A stretch of 17,005 bases of DNA from Clostridiales bacterium (GTDB lineage: Bacteria > Bacillota > Clostridia > Christensenellales > QALW01): NCBI GenBank assembly GCA_018376855.1, contig JAHAAN010000026.1:1-17005 (forward strand). The letters run 5' to 3'. Positions 1 through 6,741 of the stretch are shown one piece after another. Position 1 is the first letter of the stretch. Each line of letters opens with the position of its first letter. The notes below the pieces were generated by a model. The model saw only the letters and a program-made list of their open reading frames with translations. It made no database searches and had not been told where the DNA came from. Both the position numbers and the translations under genes were made by a program.

Positions 1-1524
1 CACGCCGCCCTCCTTAATGCTGGCCAGAACGTCATAACGCGTTACATAGCTTGCGTTATGGCAGGCAAGGAAGTCCGCCGAGTCGATCAGATACGGGGAC
101 TGGATCGGCGTTTTGCCGAAACGCAGATGCGAAATGGTGAAGCCGCCCGACTTTTTGGAATCGTACTCAAAATAGCCCTGCGCATACATATCGGTATGAT
201 CGCCGATGATCTTAATGGTGTTCTTGTTCGCGCCGACGGTGCCGTCCGCACCCAAGCCGTAGAATTTGCATTGCACAACGCCTTCGGGCGCCGGATCCAC
301 AAACTCCTTGACTTCAATAGAGGTGTCGGTTACATCGTCCGTAATGCCCACGGTGAAGTGGTTCTTGGGCTGCTCTGCATCGCAGTTGTCATAAATCGCT
401 TTAATCATGCTGGGCGTGAATTCCTTGGAGCCTAAGCCGTAACGGCCGCCGAGCACCTTCAGATCGCCCTTGCCGCAGTCCATCAGCGCGGAACATACGT
501 CCGCATACAGCGGCTCGCCCACGGAGCCGGGCTCCTTGGTGCGGTCAAGCACGATGATTGTCTTCGCCGTCTCCGGAATTGCCTCAACAAAGCGATCCAC
601 CGCAAACGGGCGGTACAGACGGACTTTAATCAAACCGAGCTTTTCGCCCTTGCTGTTGAGATAGTTGATCGTCTGCTCAATGGTGTCGTTTGCGCTGCCG
701 AGCGCAACCATAACCTTTGTGGCATCCGGCGCGCCGACGTAATCGAACAGGTGATAGCTTCTGCCCGTCAGCTCGCCGACCTTCTGCATCATTTCTTCAA
801 CGATAGCCGGCGCGGCATTGTAATACTTGTTGGCAGCCTCGCGGTTCTGGAAGTAGATATCCGGATTCTGCGCCGTGCCCTGCTGGTGCGGATGCTCCGG
901 ATTCAGCGCGCGGGCGCGGAACTCCTCAACATCTTTCATGTCAAGCAGCTTGGCCATATCTTCGTAATCGATCATTTCGATCTTCTGAACCTCGTGGGAA
1001 GTACGGAAGCCGTCAAAGAAGTGAAGAAAAGGAACCTTTGCCTTCAGTGTGGAAAGATGCGCAACAAGCGCCAGATCCATAACCTCCTGCACGGACGCGC
1101 TGGAAAGCATGGCAAAGCCCGTTTGGCGGCAGGCCATCACATCGGAATGGTCGCCGAAGATCGAAAGCGCATGAGCCGCCAGCGCGCGGGCGCTTACGTG
1201 GAACACGCAGGGGAGCAGCTCGCCCGAAATCTTATACATATTCGGGATCATCAGCAAAAGACCCTGGCTCGCGGTAAAGGTGCTTGTCAGCGCGCCGCCG
1301 GCAAGGGAGCCGTGAACAGCGCCTGCCGCGCCTGCCTCAGACTGCATTTCCGCAATGCGCAGGGTTTGCCCGAACAGATTCTTTCGCCCGTATGCCGACC
1401 ACTCGTCGCCGACCTCTGCCATCGGAGAGGAAGGGGTGATCGGGTAGATAGCCGCCACATCGCTGAACGCATACGCAACGTGCGCCGCAGCAGTGTTGCC
1501 ATCAATGGTCATTTTTTTAGCCAT
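1..1524 (-). CDS. nifJ: Pyruvate:ferredoxin (flavodoxin) oxidoreductase, N-terminal part
   Basis: Oxidatively decarboxylates pyruvate to acetyl-CoA and passes electrons to ferredoxin or flavodoxin; a cytoplasmic enzyme central to anaerobic metabolism. The 508 codons seen are open to the left edge, so this is under half of a family that usually runs near 1,170-1,190 residues. The start ATG (1522-1524) follows a strong TAAGGAGG site at 1533-1540. Residues 22-37 read DVAAIYPITPSSPMAE and residues 57-66 read IAEMQSEAGA. These are the thiamine-diphosphate and pyruvate-binding segments of POR domain I; family knowledge places a catalytic Thr in the first and Glu63 in the second. The transketolase-like domain II segment follows (LGLIKVRLYRPF). 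The iron-sulfur domains lie outside the window. It appears to be transcribed alone from the promoter at 1653-1681. Identification is secure; what follows downstream is not visible. Confidence 0.97.
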   Translation of the reverse strand, partial: MAKKMTIDGNTAAAHVAYAFSDVAAIYPITPSSPMAEVGDEWSAYGRKNLFGQTLRIAEMQSEAGAAGAVHGSLAGGALTSTFTASQGLLLMIPNMYKISGELLPCVFHVSARALAAHALSIFGDHSDVMACRQTGFAMLSSASVQEVMDLALVAHLSTLKAKVPFLHFFDGFRTSHEVQKIEMIDYEDMAKLLDMKDVEEFRARALNPEHPHQQGTAQNPDIYFQNREAANKYYNAAPAIVEEMMQKVGELTGRSYHLFDYVGAPDATKVMVALGSANDTIEQTINYLNSKGEKLGLIKVRLYRPFAVDRFVEAIPETAKTIIVLDRTKEPGSVGEPLYADVCSALMDCGKGDLKVLGGRYGLGSKEFTPSMIKAIYDNCDAEQPKNHFTVGITDDVTDTSIEVKEFVDPAPEGVVQCKFYGLGADGTVGANKNTIKIIGDHTDMYAQGYFEYDSKKSGGFTISHLRFGKTPIQSPYLIDSADFLACHNASYVTRYDVLASIKEGGV

Positions 1525-1595
1525 GGATATGACCTCCTTAAATTATATGTAAGATGTAAATATGAAAAACGCCTTCCCGGCTTTTGGCAGGTAAC

Positions 1596-1630
1596 ACGCA
1601 TAAAATGCGCATGCGTTTATACGCATAAAA
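1596..1630. repeat. Direct repeat and dyads in the nifJ 5' UTR
   Basis: The 10-mer ACGCATAAAA occurs at 1596-1605 and again at 1621-1630. Between them are the palindrome ATGCGCAT (1605-1612) and the 6-bp inverted repeat ATGCGT-TTAT-ACGCAT (1611-1626). The cluster lies about 15-50 nt downstream of the predicted start of transcription, where a repressor site or RNA hairpin could act. It does not resemble the Rex operator consensus as I know it. Function is unproven. Confidence 0.5.
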
Positions 1631-1652
1631 AGGCAGTTTTTTATCCTTTGGT

Positions 1653-1681
1653 ATTATAAGCTTCAAGCATTCTTATGTCAA
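1653..1681 (-). promoter_or_regulatory. Perfect consensus sigma-A promoter of nifJ
   Basis: On the minus strand TTGACA (1676-1681) and TATAAT (1653-1658) are separated by exactly 17 nt. Both hexamers match consensus at 6/6. Predicted transcription starts near 1646, leaving a 5' UTR of about 120 nt before the ATG. A promoter this strong fits a highly expressed central-metabolism gene. Confidence 0.9.
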
Positions 1682-1804
1682 GGGTTTCCGGCAAAAAGCA
1701 GGGACGATCCTTGGTTTTTTGCTTTCGGGCGCGGCGGCAGTCCAGCAGCCGAAAGATGACACATATCCCGCAAAGAAGAAAGAGTCGGCGGTAAAATGAT
1801 GATA

Positions 1805-1819
1805 CGTAAAATTTTTACG
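1805..1819. promoter_or_regulatory. 15-bp dyad upstream of the phage gene
   Basis: CGTAAAA-T-TTTTACG is a perfect inverted repeat around a single central base, about 80 bp before the replisome organiser start. The loop is too short for an RNA hairpin, so a protein-binding operator is more likely. I see no good sigma-A promoter in 1690-1897; CATAAT near 1873 is the best -10 candidate but has no -35. The rest of this 200-bp stretch shows nothing I recognise. Confidence 0.35.
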
Positions 1820-1897
1820 CCTGAATTTGAAACGCTTTCGGTTTGAGAGCCGACAAATTGAACAACGATGAACATAATAAGTAAGGAGTGAATGCAA

Positions 1898-2773
1898 ATG
1901 GCAGAACGCAGAATGTTTGCCAAAACCGTTGTGGATAACGATACCTTTTTGGATATGCCCGCCTCCGCCCAGCTGCTGTACTTCCACCTTGCCATGAGCG
2001 CGGATGACGACGGCTTTGCCAGTAAGCCCAAAGCCGTGATGCGCTCGTGCGGAAGCACGGAGGCGGATATGAAGCTGTTAGTGAAAAACGGCTTGGTGAT
2101 CCCGTTTAGATCCGGCGTAACGGCAATAACGCACTGGAAGCTGCATAACGTTATCAGAAGAGATATGTACACAGAAACGAAATACCTTGCGGAAAAAAGA
2201 CAGCTGGGTCTAAATGAGATCGGCGCATATGTTTTAAAGAATGCGGAAGCCGAGCCGTTACAGGCGAGCGGATCTAATTTTGATGAGCCGTTACAGGCGA
2301 GCGGATCTAACTTTGATGAGTCGTTACGTCAGGATAGGTTAGGACAGGATAGGATAGGTCAGGTTAGGTTAGAACAGGATAGGCCAGAGGAGGACAAAGC
2401 TGCGCAGGCATCCGCCGCCGCCCGAACGGTAGTCAATCGGCTCAACGCTGCCGCGGGCACGCGCCATTGCGCAGATGCAAAGCAAACCGTCGCGCTTGTG
2501 AAAGGGCTGCTTGCATCGGGGCATACGGAGGCGGAAATGCTGCAAGTGATCGGCATAGCGTGCGAAAAGTGGAGGGGCACGGAAAAAGAATCACTGCTGC
2601 GCCCCTCCTTTCTGTTTGGAGAACATTTCGAGGAGCTGTTGGGCGGCGACATCAGCGCGCCGCCGTCAAAGCAGAAGAAAACCTCGGCGCACAGCTATGA
2701 CGCCCGCGATAACACGAATTACAGCCATGTGTATACCGATCTTTCAGAGCTTGCAAATTTAGAGGAGGTGTAA
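1898..2773 (+). CDS. Phage-type replisome organiser (Phg_2220_C family)
   Basis: Proteins of this type bind a prophage or phage origin and load the replicative helicase. The N-terminal ~90 residues, starting MAERRMFAKTVVDNDTFLDM, match the typical opening of Gram-positive phage replisome organisers with a DnaD-like winged helix. Residues ~178-250 (VVNRLNAAAGTR ... LRPSFLFGEHFEELL) are the conserved C-terminal phage domain known as TIGR02220/PF09524. The two are joined by a low-complexity linker (~118-170) with an 11-residue repeat and DRLGQ-like pentapeptides. I chose ATG 1898 over ATG 1892 because AAGGAG at 1883-1888 is 9 nt upstream of 1898 but only 3 nt from 1892. The frame is intact at 291 aa. 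No other phage gene (helicase loader, repressor, integrase) is visible, so it is an orphan or relic. Confidence 0.9.
   Translation: MAERRMFAKTVVDNDTFLDMPASAQLLYFHLAMSADDDGFASKPKAVMRSCGSTEADMKLLVKNGLVIPFRSGVTAITHWKLHNVIRRDMYTETKYLAEKRQLGLNEIGAYVLKNAEAEPLQASGSNFDEPLQASGSNFDESLRQDRLGQDRIGQVRLEQDRPEEDKAAQASAAARTVVNRLNAAAGTRHCADAKQTVALVKGLLASGHTEAEMLQVIGIACEKWRGTEKESLLRPSFLFGEHFEELLGGDISAPPSKQKKTSAHSYDARDNTNYSHVYTDLSELANLEEV
2252..2327 (+). repeat. 33-bp tandem repeat in the phage gene linker
   Basis: Two in-frame 33-bp copies (2252-2284 and 2285-2317) differ by one base and encode EPLQASGSNFD twice. A third, truncated copy covers 2318-2327. The period is a multiple of three, so copy-number change would keep the frame and only lengthen the linker. 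Confidence 0.92.
2331..2393 (+). repeat. Pentanucleotide AGGNN array inside the phage gene
   Basis: About twelve consecutive 5-nt units, mostly AGGAT, AGGTT and AGGAC, run at strict 5-nt spacing; one unit reads AGAAC. Three units make 15 nt, giving the 5-residue pattern DRLGQ/DRIGQ/VRLEQ/DRPEE. Linkers of this kind are known in replisome organisers of Gram-positive phages. In lambda-type systems the initiator gene carries its own origin iterons, so this array is a candidate initiator-binding region. That role is inference. Confidence 0.9.
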
Positions 2774-2887
2774 GCGCTCATATAAATTAAACGCTCATAG
2801 ATTCACCAACGCGCACGAGGCTTTGCTATGCAGAAAAACTCATGCACCGAATAAGCCGATTCTTTCGCGCACAAACTAAGGGCGGCA

Positions 2888-2936
2888 AACAAAAGCGTTT
2901 CGCTTTTGTTCTGAAGAAGCGTTTACACGCTTCTTC
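2888..2936 (+). terminator. Two adjacent perfect hairpins downstream of the phage gene
   Basis: The first stem is AACAAAAGCG/CGCTTTTGTT (2888-2897 with 2901-2910, loop TTT). The second is GAAGAAGCGT/ACGCTTCTTC (2913-2922 with 2927-2936, 4-nt loop). Both are 10 bp and perfect; TGTAATTTTT follows. They lie about 115 nt after the phage gene stop and may terminate its transcript, but the U-run is not immediately adjacent. They also occupy the hairpin slot of the repeat family described at 2853-3303. Confidence 0.5.
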
Positions 2937-3032
2937 TGTAATTTTTAACTGCGGCCACTATACCGCGTCAAACGATCACTTCATGGTGATCGTTTTCTTT
3001 CGCATCTTTTTGCAAAACATTTTCTTTCAATG

Positions 3033-3078
3033 TTAAGGGGGCGAGGGGGATTGCGATTTCCCCCTTACGCCCCCTTAA
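3033..3078. repeat. Long G/C-run hairpin inside the left repeat block
   Basis: TTAAGGGGGCG (3033-3043) pairs perfectly with CGCCCCCTTAA (3068-3078). Inside it GGGGGA (3045-3050) pairs with TCCCCC (3059-3064), so the whole segment folds into one long stem. The corresponding part of the right block is diverged and lacks this perfect stem. Confidence 0.85.
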
Positions 3079-3424
3079 CGATCCCCCGTAACCCCTTGAA
3101 GCGCCTGTTTGGTGCGGTGGGAGTAGAAGGTTTTGAGCAGAAAAGTTTGTTTTTTTCTCAGCCGCCCCGATACTATTGCAAGGAAACAAGCCGATTCTTT
3201 CGTGCACAAACTAAGGGAGGGGCGCAGGCGCACGCTCTCTCTTAACGCGCCATACCCTCTGAAGGGCTGTTTCGGTGCGGTGGGAGAGAGCTTTTCGGCA
3301 GGAAGGCGGCTTGGCTGCCTTGATTTGTGTGCGAAAGAAAGAACATTTTATGCTGTTAAAGAGCGGCTTTCGCGCTTGCATTGCCTTTTTTGCGGCGCTT
3401 GTTTTCATTTAATGCCGATTCCGG

Positions 3425-4192
3425 CTATTTGTTCAAATCGGCGATAAAATCGTTTTCGCGCGCCGTAATTTGCACCCATGCGGGCCGAAAGCCGCTGCGA
3501 ATTGCGTTTCTTGCCGATTTTATATTGGACCATGCGCAGCAATAAAACGGAACCTTGCCGAGCTCTAAAATTTTTGCGGCAAGCGTGCTGGTAAGGGCGG
3601 AGGCGACGCCTTGGCGCCGGTATGGGGGAAGAACGTCTATACCGATCTGCCACATGGAGTCGCAGTCTGCGGAAGCGCCCGCCAGCCCGATGCATTCGCT
3701 GCCGTTGTAAGCGCCTACGGCCAGCATGTCCAGTTGGCGGCGTTTTTCGCAGAGCGCGTTGCTCCATTGCGGCAAATAATAGCCGGCAAAATCGGAAGGG
3801 GTCAGCAGCTTTAATTCGTAGGCGCAGGGAAGAGGCTTTAAAATGTCGGCATCGGGCAGAAAATATTCCGCCATAAAGCAAACATTGCAGCCAAAATCCT
3901 TTAACTGATTCATCAGGATATGCAGATTGGGCGTTTCAAAACAGTGCTCAACCGAATATTTTTCAATATATTGCGTTACGGGCTGCGCTAACTCGGCGGA
4001 CACGGAAGCCACGATGTTGTTGCCGTAAGAGGTGAGATCACAGGTGAATGGCAGAGATAAATATTTTCGTGCTTCGGGGTGCTTTGCCGAAATAACGGTT
4101 TTATTTTGGTGGGATAAAAAATCGTTTGGCGCGCAGCTGCTGTCGATCGCAGATTGGCGCATGGCAATGGCTAATATTTCTGCGTTTGTCAT
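3425..4192 (-). CDS. GNAT-family N-acetyltransferase
   Basis: A likely cytoplasmic acetyl-CoA-dependent acyltransferase of 255 aa. The C-terminal third carries the GNAT core: a beta strand with GLAGAS, then MWQIGIDVLPPYRRQGVAS. Here RRQGVA is the acetyl-CoA pyrophosphate-binding motif A (R/Q-x-x-G-x-G/A type), followed by a helix and SARNAIRSGFRPAW, the usual end of the fold. The N-terminal half is a separate, less recognisable domain, as in other two-part GNAT proteins. ATG 4192 is chosen because GGAGG sits at 4199-4203. The longer frame back to 4225 opens with TTG and has no ribosome site. The substrate cannot be deduced. It has its own promoter, and its 3' end faces the left repeat block. 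Confidence 0.88.
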   Translation of the reverse strand: MTNAEILAIAMRQSAIDSSCAPNDFLSHQNKTVISAKHPEARKYLSLPFTCDLTSYGNNIVASVSAELAQPVTQYIEKYSVEHCFETPNLHILMNQLKDFGCNVCFMAEYFLPDADILKPLPCAYELKLLTPSDFAGYYLPQWSNALCEKRRQLDMLAVGAYNGSECIGLAGASADCDSMWQIGIDVLPPYRRQGVASALTSTLAAKILELGKVPFYCCAWSNIKSARNAIRSGFRPAWVQITARENDFIADLNK

Positions 4193-4367
4193 GGGAAGCC
4201 TCCGAAAGGTTGAATCGTTTTTCAAAAATCGTGCCGAAACGGTTGTGTTTTAAGGAAAAGCGAGGCTGCTTTTTTGTTTGAGCATGAAGGCGATTTACAG
4301 CTGCAAGGTTTTGACTGCGGTTTTTTTGTAGGTAAATCGCCGTTAAGGCATGATGATTTTCATTGAC

Positions 4368-4396
4368 ATCATAGCATGAACGTTTGCCCAATGCAA
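4368..4396 (-). promoter_or_regulatory. Putative promoter of the GNAT gene
   Basis: On the minus strand TTGCAT (4391-4396) and TATGAT (4368-4373) are 17 nt apart, and the -10 is preceded by TGC (extended -10). The predicted leader is about 170 nt and contains a perfect 10-bp inverted repeat, GGCGATTTAC (4289-4298) with GTAAATCGCC (4332-4341). An 8-bp inverted repeat, AATGCTTT/AAAGCATT (4395-4412), overlaps the upstream edge. Confidence 0.6.
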
Positions 4397-4468
4397 TGCT
4401 TTTTAAAGCATTTTTCATTTTGTTTTCGCATAAGGTAAACAAAAGAAACGGCGAGGCGGTAGAAGAAG

Positions 4469-4705
4469 ATGGATTTTTCAACATGGATGATGGGATTGGC
4501 GTTTTTCTGTGCGGCAGGGCTTCTCGCAATGCCGAGCGGCGCATTGAGAAAAAGGCTGCGTCCGTTGGTAAGTGCGGCAGGCGCGGTTTTAGTGGTGTTG
4601 GCGGCCGTTTATTTGGTTTCGGGCCTGTTCGGAGCAGCAGCTTCAGTCTTTTCTCCGTCAGAGCTTTTGCGGGAGGCAGGCGGAACCATCGGCATAATAG
4701 GATGA
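4469..4705 (+). CDS. Small two-helix membrane protein, unknown function
   Basis: A 78-residue frame that I do not recognise. Residues 5-22 (TWMMGLAFFCAAGLLAMP) and ~33-58 (an Ala/Val/Leu-rich run ending VSGLFGAAASVF) are hydrophobic and separated by a basic RKRLR loop, so it probably spans the membrane twice. The ribosome site is weak: GAGG at 4453-4456, 12 nt from the ATG, with AGAAG nearer. It stands alone on the plus strand, divergent from the GNAT gene, and its TGA lies one base before the stop of the convergent phosphoesterase. I could not find a convincing promoter. It may be a real small gene, but chance is not excluded. Confidence 0.5.
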   Translation: MDFSTWMMGLAFFCAAGLLAMPSGALRKRLRPLVSAAGAVLVVLAAVYLVSGLFGAAASVFSPSELLREAGGTIGIIG

Positions 4706-4706
4706 C

Positions 4707-5585
4707 TTAGGTTTCGGGCAGGGGGATGAAAAGCTGGCTGACCTTTCCGGCGGGCACGGTGTAAGGCGAGCCGTTTTCTGCCGTGATGGAGCTTTCGGGC
4801 GAATAGTAGCTTACGGTGATTCCCGCTGCGTCAAACGTGAGATCTCGCCAGCCCCATGTGCAGTCGCGAACGGTCAGCGGGCTGCGCGTGTAGGAATAGT
4901 TGCCGGTGTGGAAAAGATATTTTCCGCCCCAGCTTTTTTGGGGCAGCTTTTCATCGGTATTGGCATGGTCATGCCCGGCAAACAGGCAGACGATGCGGCT
5001 TTCGTTCTTTACCAATTCGCGGAATTCGTCGGTTTCTTCCGCTATGTCGAAAAAGTGCGCGCAGAGCACGGTGGGAAGATCGGGAAATTTTTTCATTTCC
5101 GCTGTAATAAAATCAACGTCCGCTTTGGAATAAGCGCCGTCGGAATCAAAGCTTGGATTTAAATTTTTGCTGAAGTTATCCAGCATGATGAACAGCCAGC
5201 CGTTTATGATTACGGAAAATTGGCGGTTTCTTCCGGTAAGCTCCAGCCATTTTTCGTTAGCGTATTGCTCATGGTTTCCGGGGAGCATATAGTAGCTTTG
5301 GCAGGAAAGCCGTGAAAAATAATTTTTTAGGATATTTTCAGTATTGCTGATTTGCTGATTTCGGTAGGAGCCTTTTATGCCGTGCTGCCAAAAATCAAGA
5401 GAGTAATCGCCTAAGAAGAGAATATCGGAATAAGGCCGAGCCTGCGCGTAGGCGTTTAGATCCTGAATCATTTTGCCAATGCGGCGCTCTGAGGTAAGGC
5501 CGTTCCAGCTTATATGGCAAAGATGTATGTCGGACAGCAGCAGAACATGCCCGGCTTGGCTGCTTACAGAGGCATTTTTATCCAT
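4707..5585 (-). CDS. Calcineurin-like metallophosphoesterase
   Basis: A two-metal phosphohydrolase of 292 aa. All five signature motifs are present in order: D19-x-H21 in LLSDIHL, GD59-60 (FLGDYSLD), GNHE103-106, H177 in LCAHFF, and GHDH204-207. These bind the dinuclear metal centre and the phosphate in this superfamily. There is no signal peptide or membrane segment, so it should act in the cytoplasm. The C-terminal ~70 residues form a beta-rich end (GGKYLFHTGNYSYTR onward). It starts 35 nt after azlD on the same strand with AAAGGAA upstream, so it is probably the last gene of an azlC-azlD-phosphoesterase transcript. The substrate is unknown; it could be a nucleotide, phosphodiester or protein. 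Confidence 0.92.
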   Translation of the reverse strand: MDKNASVSSQAGHVLLLSDIHLCHISWNGLTSERRIGKMIQDLNAYAQARPYSDILFLGDYSLDFWQHGIKGSYRNQQISNTENILKNYFSRLSCQSYYMLPGNHEQYANEKWLELTGRNRQFSVIINGWLFIMLDNFSKNLNPSFDSDGAYSKADVDFITAEMKKFPDLPTVLCAHFFDIAEETDEFRELVKNESRIVCLFAGHDHANTDEKLPQKSWGGKYLFHTGNYSYTRSPLTVRDCTWGWRDLTFDAAGITVSYYSPESSITAENGSPYTVPAGKVSQLFIPLPET

Positions 5586-5620
5586 AAGTCAATAATTCCT
5601 TTAGCATATCAGAATAAGCT

Positions 5621-5959
5621 TTACGCAGTGAATACGCACTGCACCAGCACCATATATAACACTGTGCCGCCGCCGATGCTTAAGAGCAGATTGTGCCGCC
5701 ATTTATGAACGAGCGCAACAAAAAGAACCGCAATGCATTCCGGTATGCCGTAGGGATACTGCGTGAGCTGAACTTCCTTTAAACAGTACACCACCAGCAT
5801 GGCGATAATGGCGAAGGGGAGAACCTCGCCCAAATAGCGGATGAATTTGGGCGTCGGCCTGCTGCCGGGGAAGAGCAGAAACGGCAGGGCGCGCGTCAGA
5901 AAGGTGCAAACGGCAATGACTGCGATGAGGATCAGGGATTGGGCGTCATTCAGTCTCAT
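5621..5959 (-). CDS. azlD: Branched-chain amino acid exporter small subunit AzlD
   Basis: A 112-residue integral membrane protein with four predicted hydrophobic segments, around residues 8-30, 45-60, 72-85 and 92-110. The early TRALPFLLFP motif is typical of AzlD. With AzlC it forms the LIV-E type exporter of branched-chain amino acids (AzlCD; BrnFE in actinobacteria). Its ATG lies inside the end of azlC (14-bp overlap, 5946-5959), indicating translational coupling. Length matches the family. Confidence 0.93.
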   Translation of the reverse strand: MRLNDAQSLILIAVIAVCTFLTRALPFLLFPGSRPTPKFIRYLGEVLPFAIIAMLVVYCLKEVQLTQYPYGIPECIAVLFVALVHKWRHNLLLSIGGGTVLYMVLVQCVFTA

Positions 5960-6659
5960 GAGGCTCCTCCTTCCCGCGCTTTTTTTCTATCGGTTTCTTG
6001 CATAGAAGTAAAAAAGCAAGGATCGCGATCATGGCGAAGGGAATGAAATTGCCGGCGCCAAAGAGAATAAGCGAAAGCAGGGAAAGCCCGACGCCGGCTA
6101 AGGCCGGCAGATGAGAGGCGCTTTTTTCCCACTGTTCGATTAAAATAACGATAAACAGCGCGGTCATGACGAATTCGATTCCCTTGCTTGGGAATTCGAT
6201 TGCGGAGCCGACCGCCGCGCCCAGCATGGAGGCGGCGATCCAGTAGCAGTGATCTAACAGGGAAACGGCGAAACGGAATTCATGAGGATCTACGTCTGCC
6301 GGCGGAACGGCTGAGCACAGAAGCGAATAGGTTTCGTCCGTCAGCGCAAAGATCATGTAAGGCTTTTTGATGCCCGCGCCCTTAAAGGAGTCCAGTAGGG
6401 AAAGCCCGTAGAACAGATGGCGGGCGTTGACCGTCAGCGTCATCATAGCTGCGCCGAGCGGATCAAACGGAGAGGTCAGCAGGCTGATGGCAACGAATTG
6501 GCCGGAGCCTGCGTAAACGGTCAGGCTCATCAGGCCTGCCCACAGAAATGAATAGCCCTGGCTGCTCAGCAGAACGCCGAAGGCAAAGCCGAGGAACAAA
6601 TATCCTAACAGTACAGGAATCGTGTGCGGAAACGCTGCTTTTAAAGCTTTTAAATGCAT
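5946..6659 (-). CDS. azlC: Branched-chain amino acid exporter large subunit AzlC
   Basis: A 237-residue membrane protein. The N-terminal half holds the AzlC signature: PHTIPVLLGYLFLGFAFGVL, then SLTVYAGSGQFVA and TLTVNARHLFYGLSLL. Several further hydrophobic segments follow, and the tail is highly charged (KKPIEKKRGKEEPHETE). It exports branched-chain amino acids or analogues together with AzlD, which it overlaps. GGAG is about 9 nt before the ATG. I see no strong promoter in 6660-6741 and no AzlB/Lrp-type regulator nearby. Transcription may depend on read-through past the glycosyltransferase terminator. Confidence 0.94.
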   Translation of the reverse strand: MHLKALKAAFPHTIPVLLGYLFLGFAFGVLLSSQGYSFLWAGLMSLTVYAGSGQFVAISLLTSPFDPLGAAMMTLTVNARHLFYGLSLLDSFKGAGIKKPYMIFALTDETYSLLCSAVPPADVDPHEFRFAVSLLDHCYWIAASMLGAAVGSAIEFPSKGIEFVMTALFIVILIEQWEKSASHLPALAGVGLSLLSLILFGAGNFIPFAMIAILAFLLLCKKPIEKKRGKEEPHETE

Positions 6660-6696
6660 AAGTAAACTCCGTTTTCCGCCGTTTCAGGCGGCAATG

Positions 6697-6717
6697 AAAA
6701 AACGCCGTTTCCGGCGC
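6697..6717 (-). terminator. Intrinsic terminator after the glycosyltransferase
   Basis: On the minus strand a CGCCG-GAAA-CGGCG stem with a stable GNRA tetraloop is followed by six T residues, about 25-45 nt downstream of the glycosyltransferase stop. A second hairpin, CCGCC/GGCGG (6677-6692 region), stands just before the azlC ribosome site. Confidence 0.75.
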
Positions 6718-6741
6718 CGTAATATGTTGTGCAGGAAGACG

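Larger units (their letters stand above)
2853..3303 (+). repeat. Left block of a modular mosaic repeat family
   Basis: This gene-free stretch contains recurring modules. Module A (begins AAGCCGATTCTTTCG, about 23-30 bp) is at 2853-2880 and 3188-3217. Module C (GCGGCCACTATACCGC) is at 2951-2966. It is followed by the 10-bp stem AAACGATCAC/GTGATCGTTT at 2970-2979 and 2986-2995. Module B (ACCCCTTGAAGCGCCTG onward, through GGTGCGGTGGGAG) is at about 3091-3147, with a diverged copy at 3253-3303. A partial reversed A is at 3324-3339. The modules recur in the opposite orientation at 11241-11864. Short open frames here have no family resemblance and look spurious. From 3304 to 3424 I see no other feature. 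Confidence 0.85.

Noticed and set aside
751..1659. 302-codon plus-strand frame over nifJ
   Set aside because: It is antisense to the clearly conserved pyruvate:ferredoxin oxidoreductase frame and has no family resemblance.
2853..3303. CRISPR-like array from repeated module A
   Set aside because: Copies are few, irregularly spaced and in both orientations, with no cas genes.
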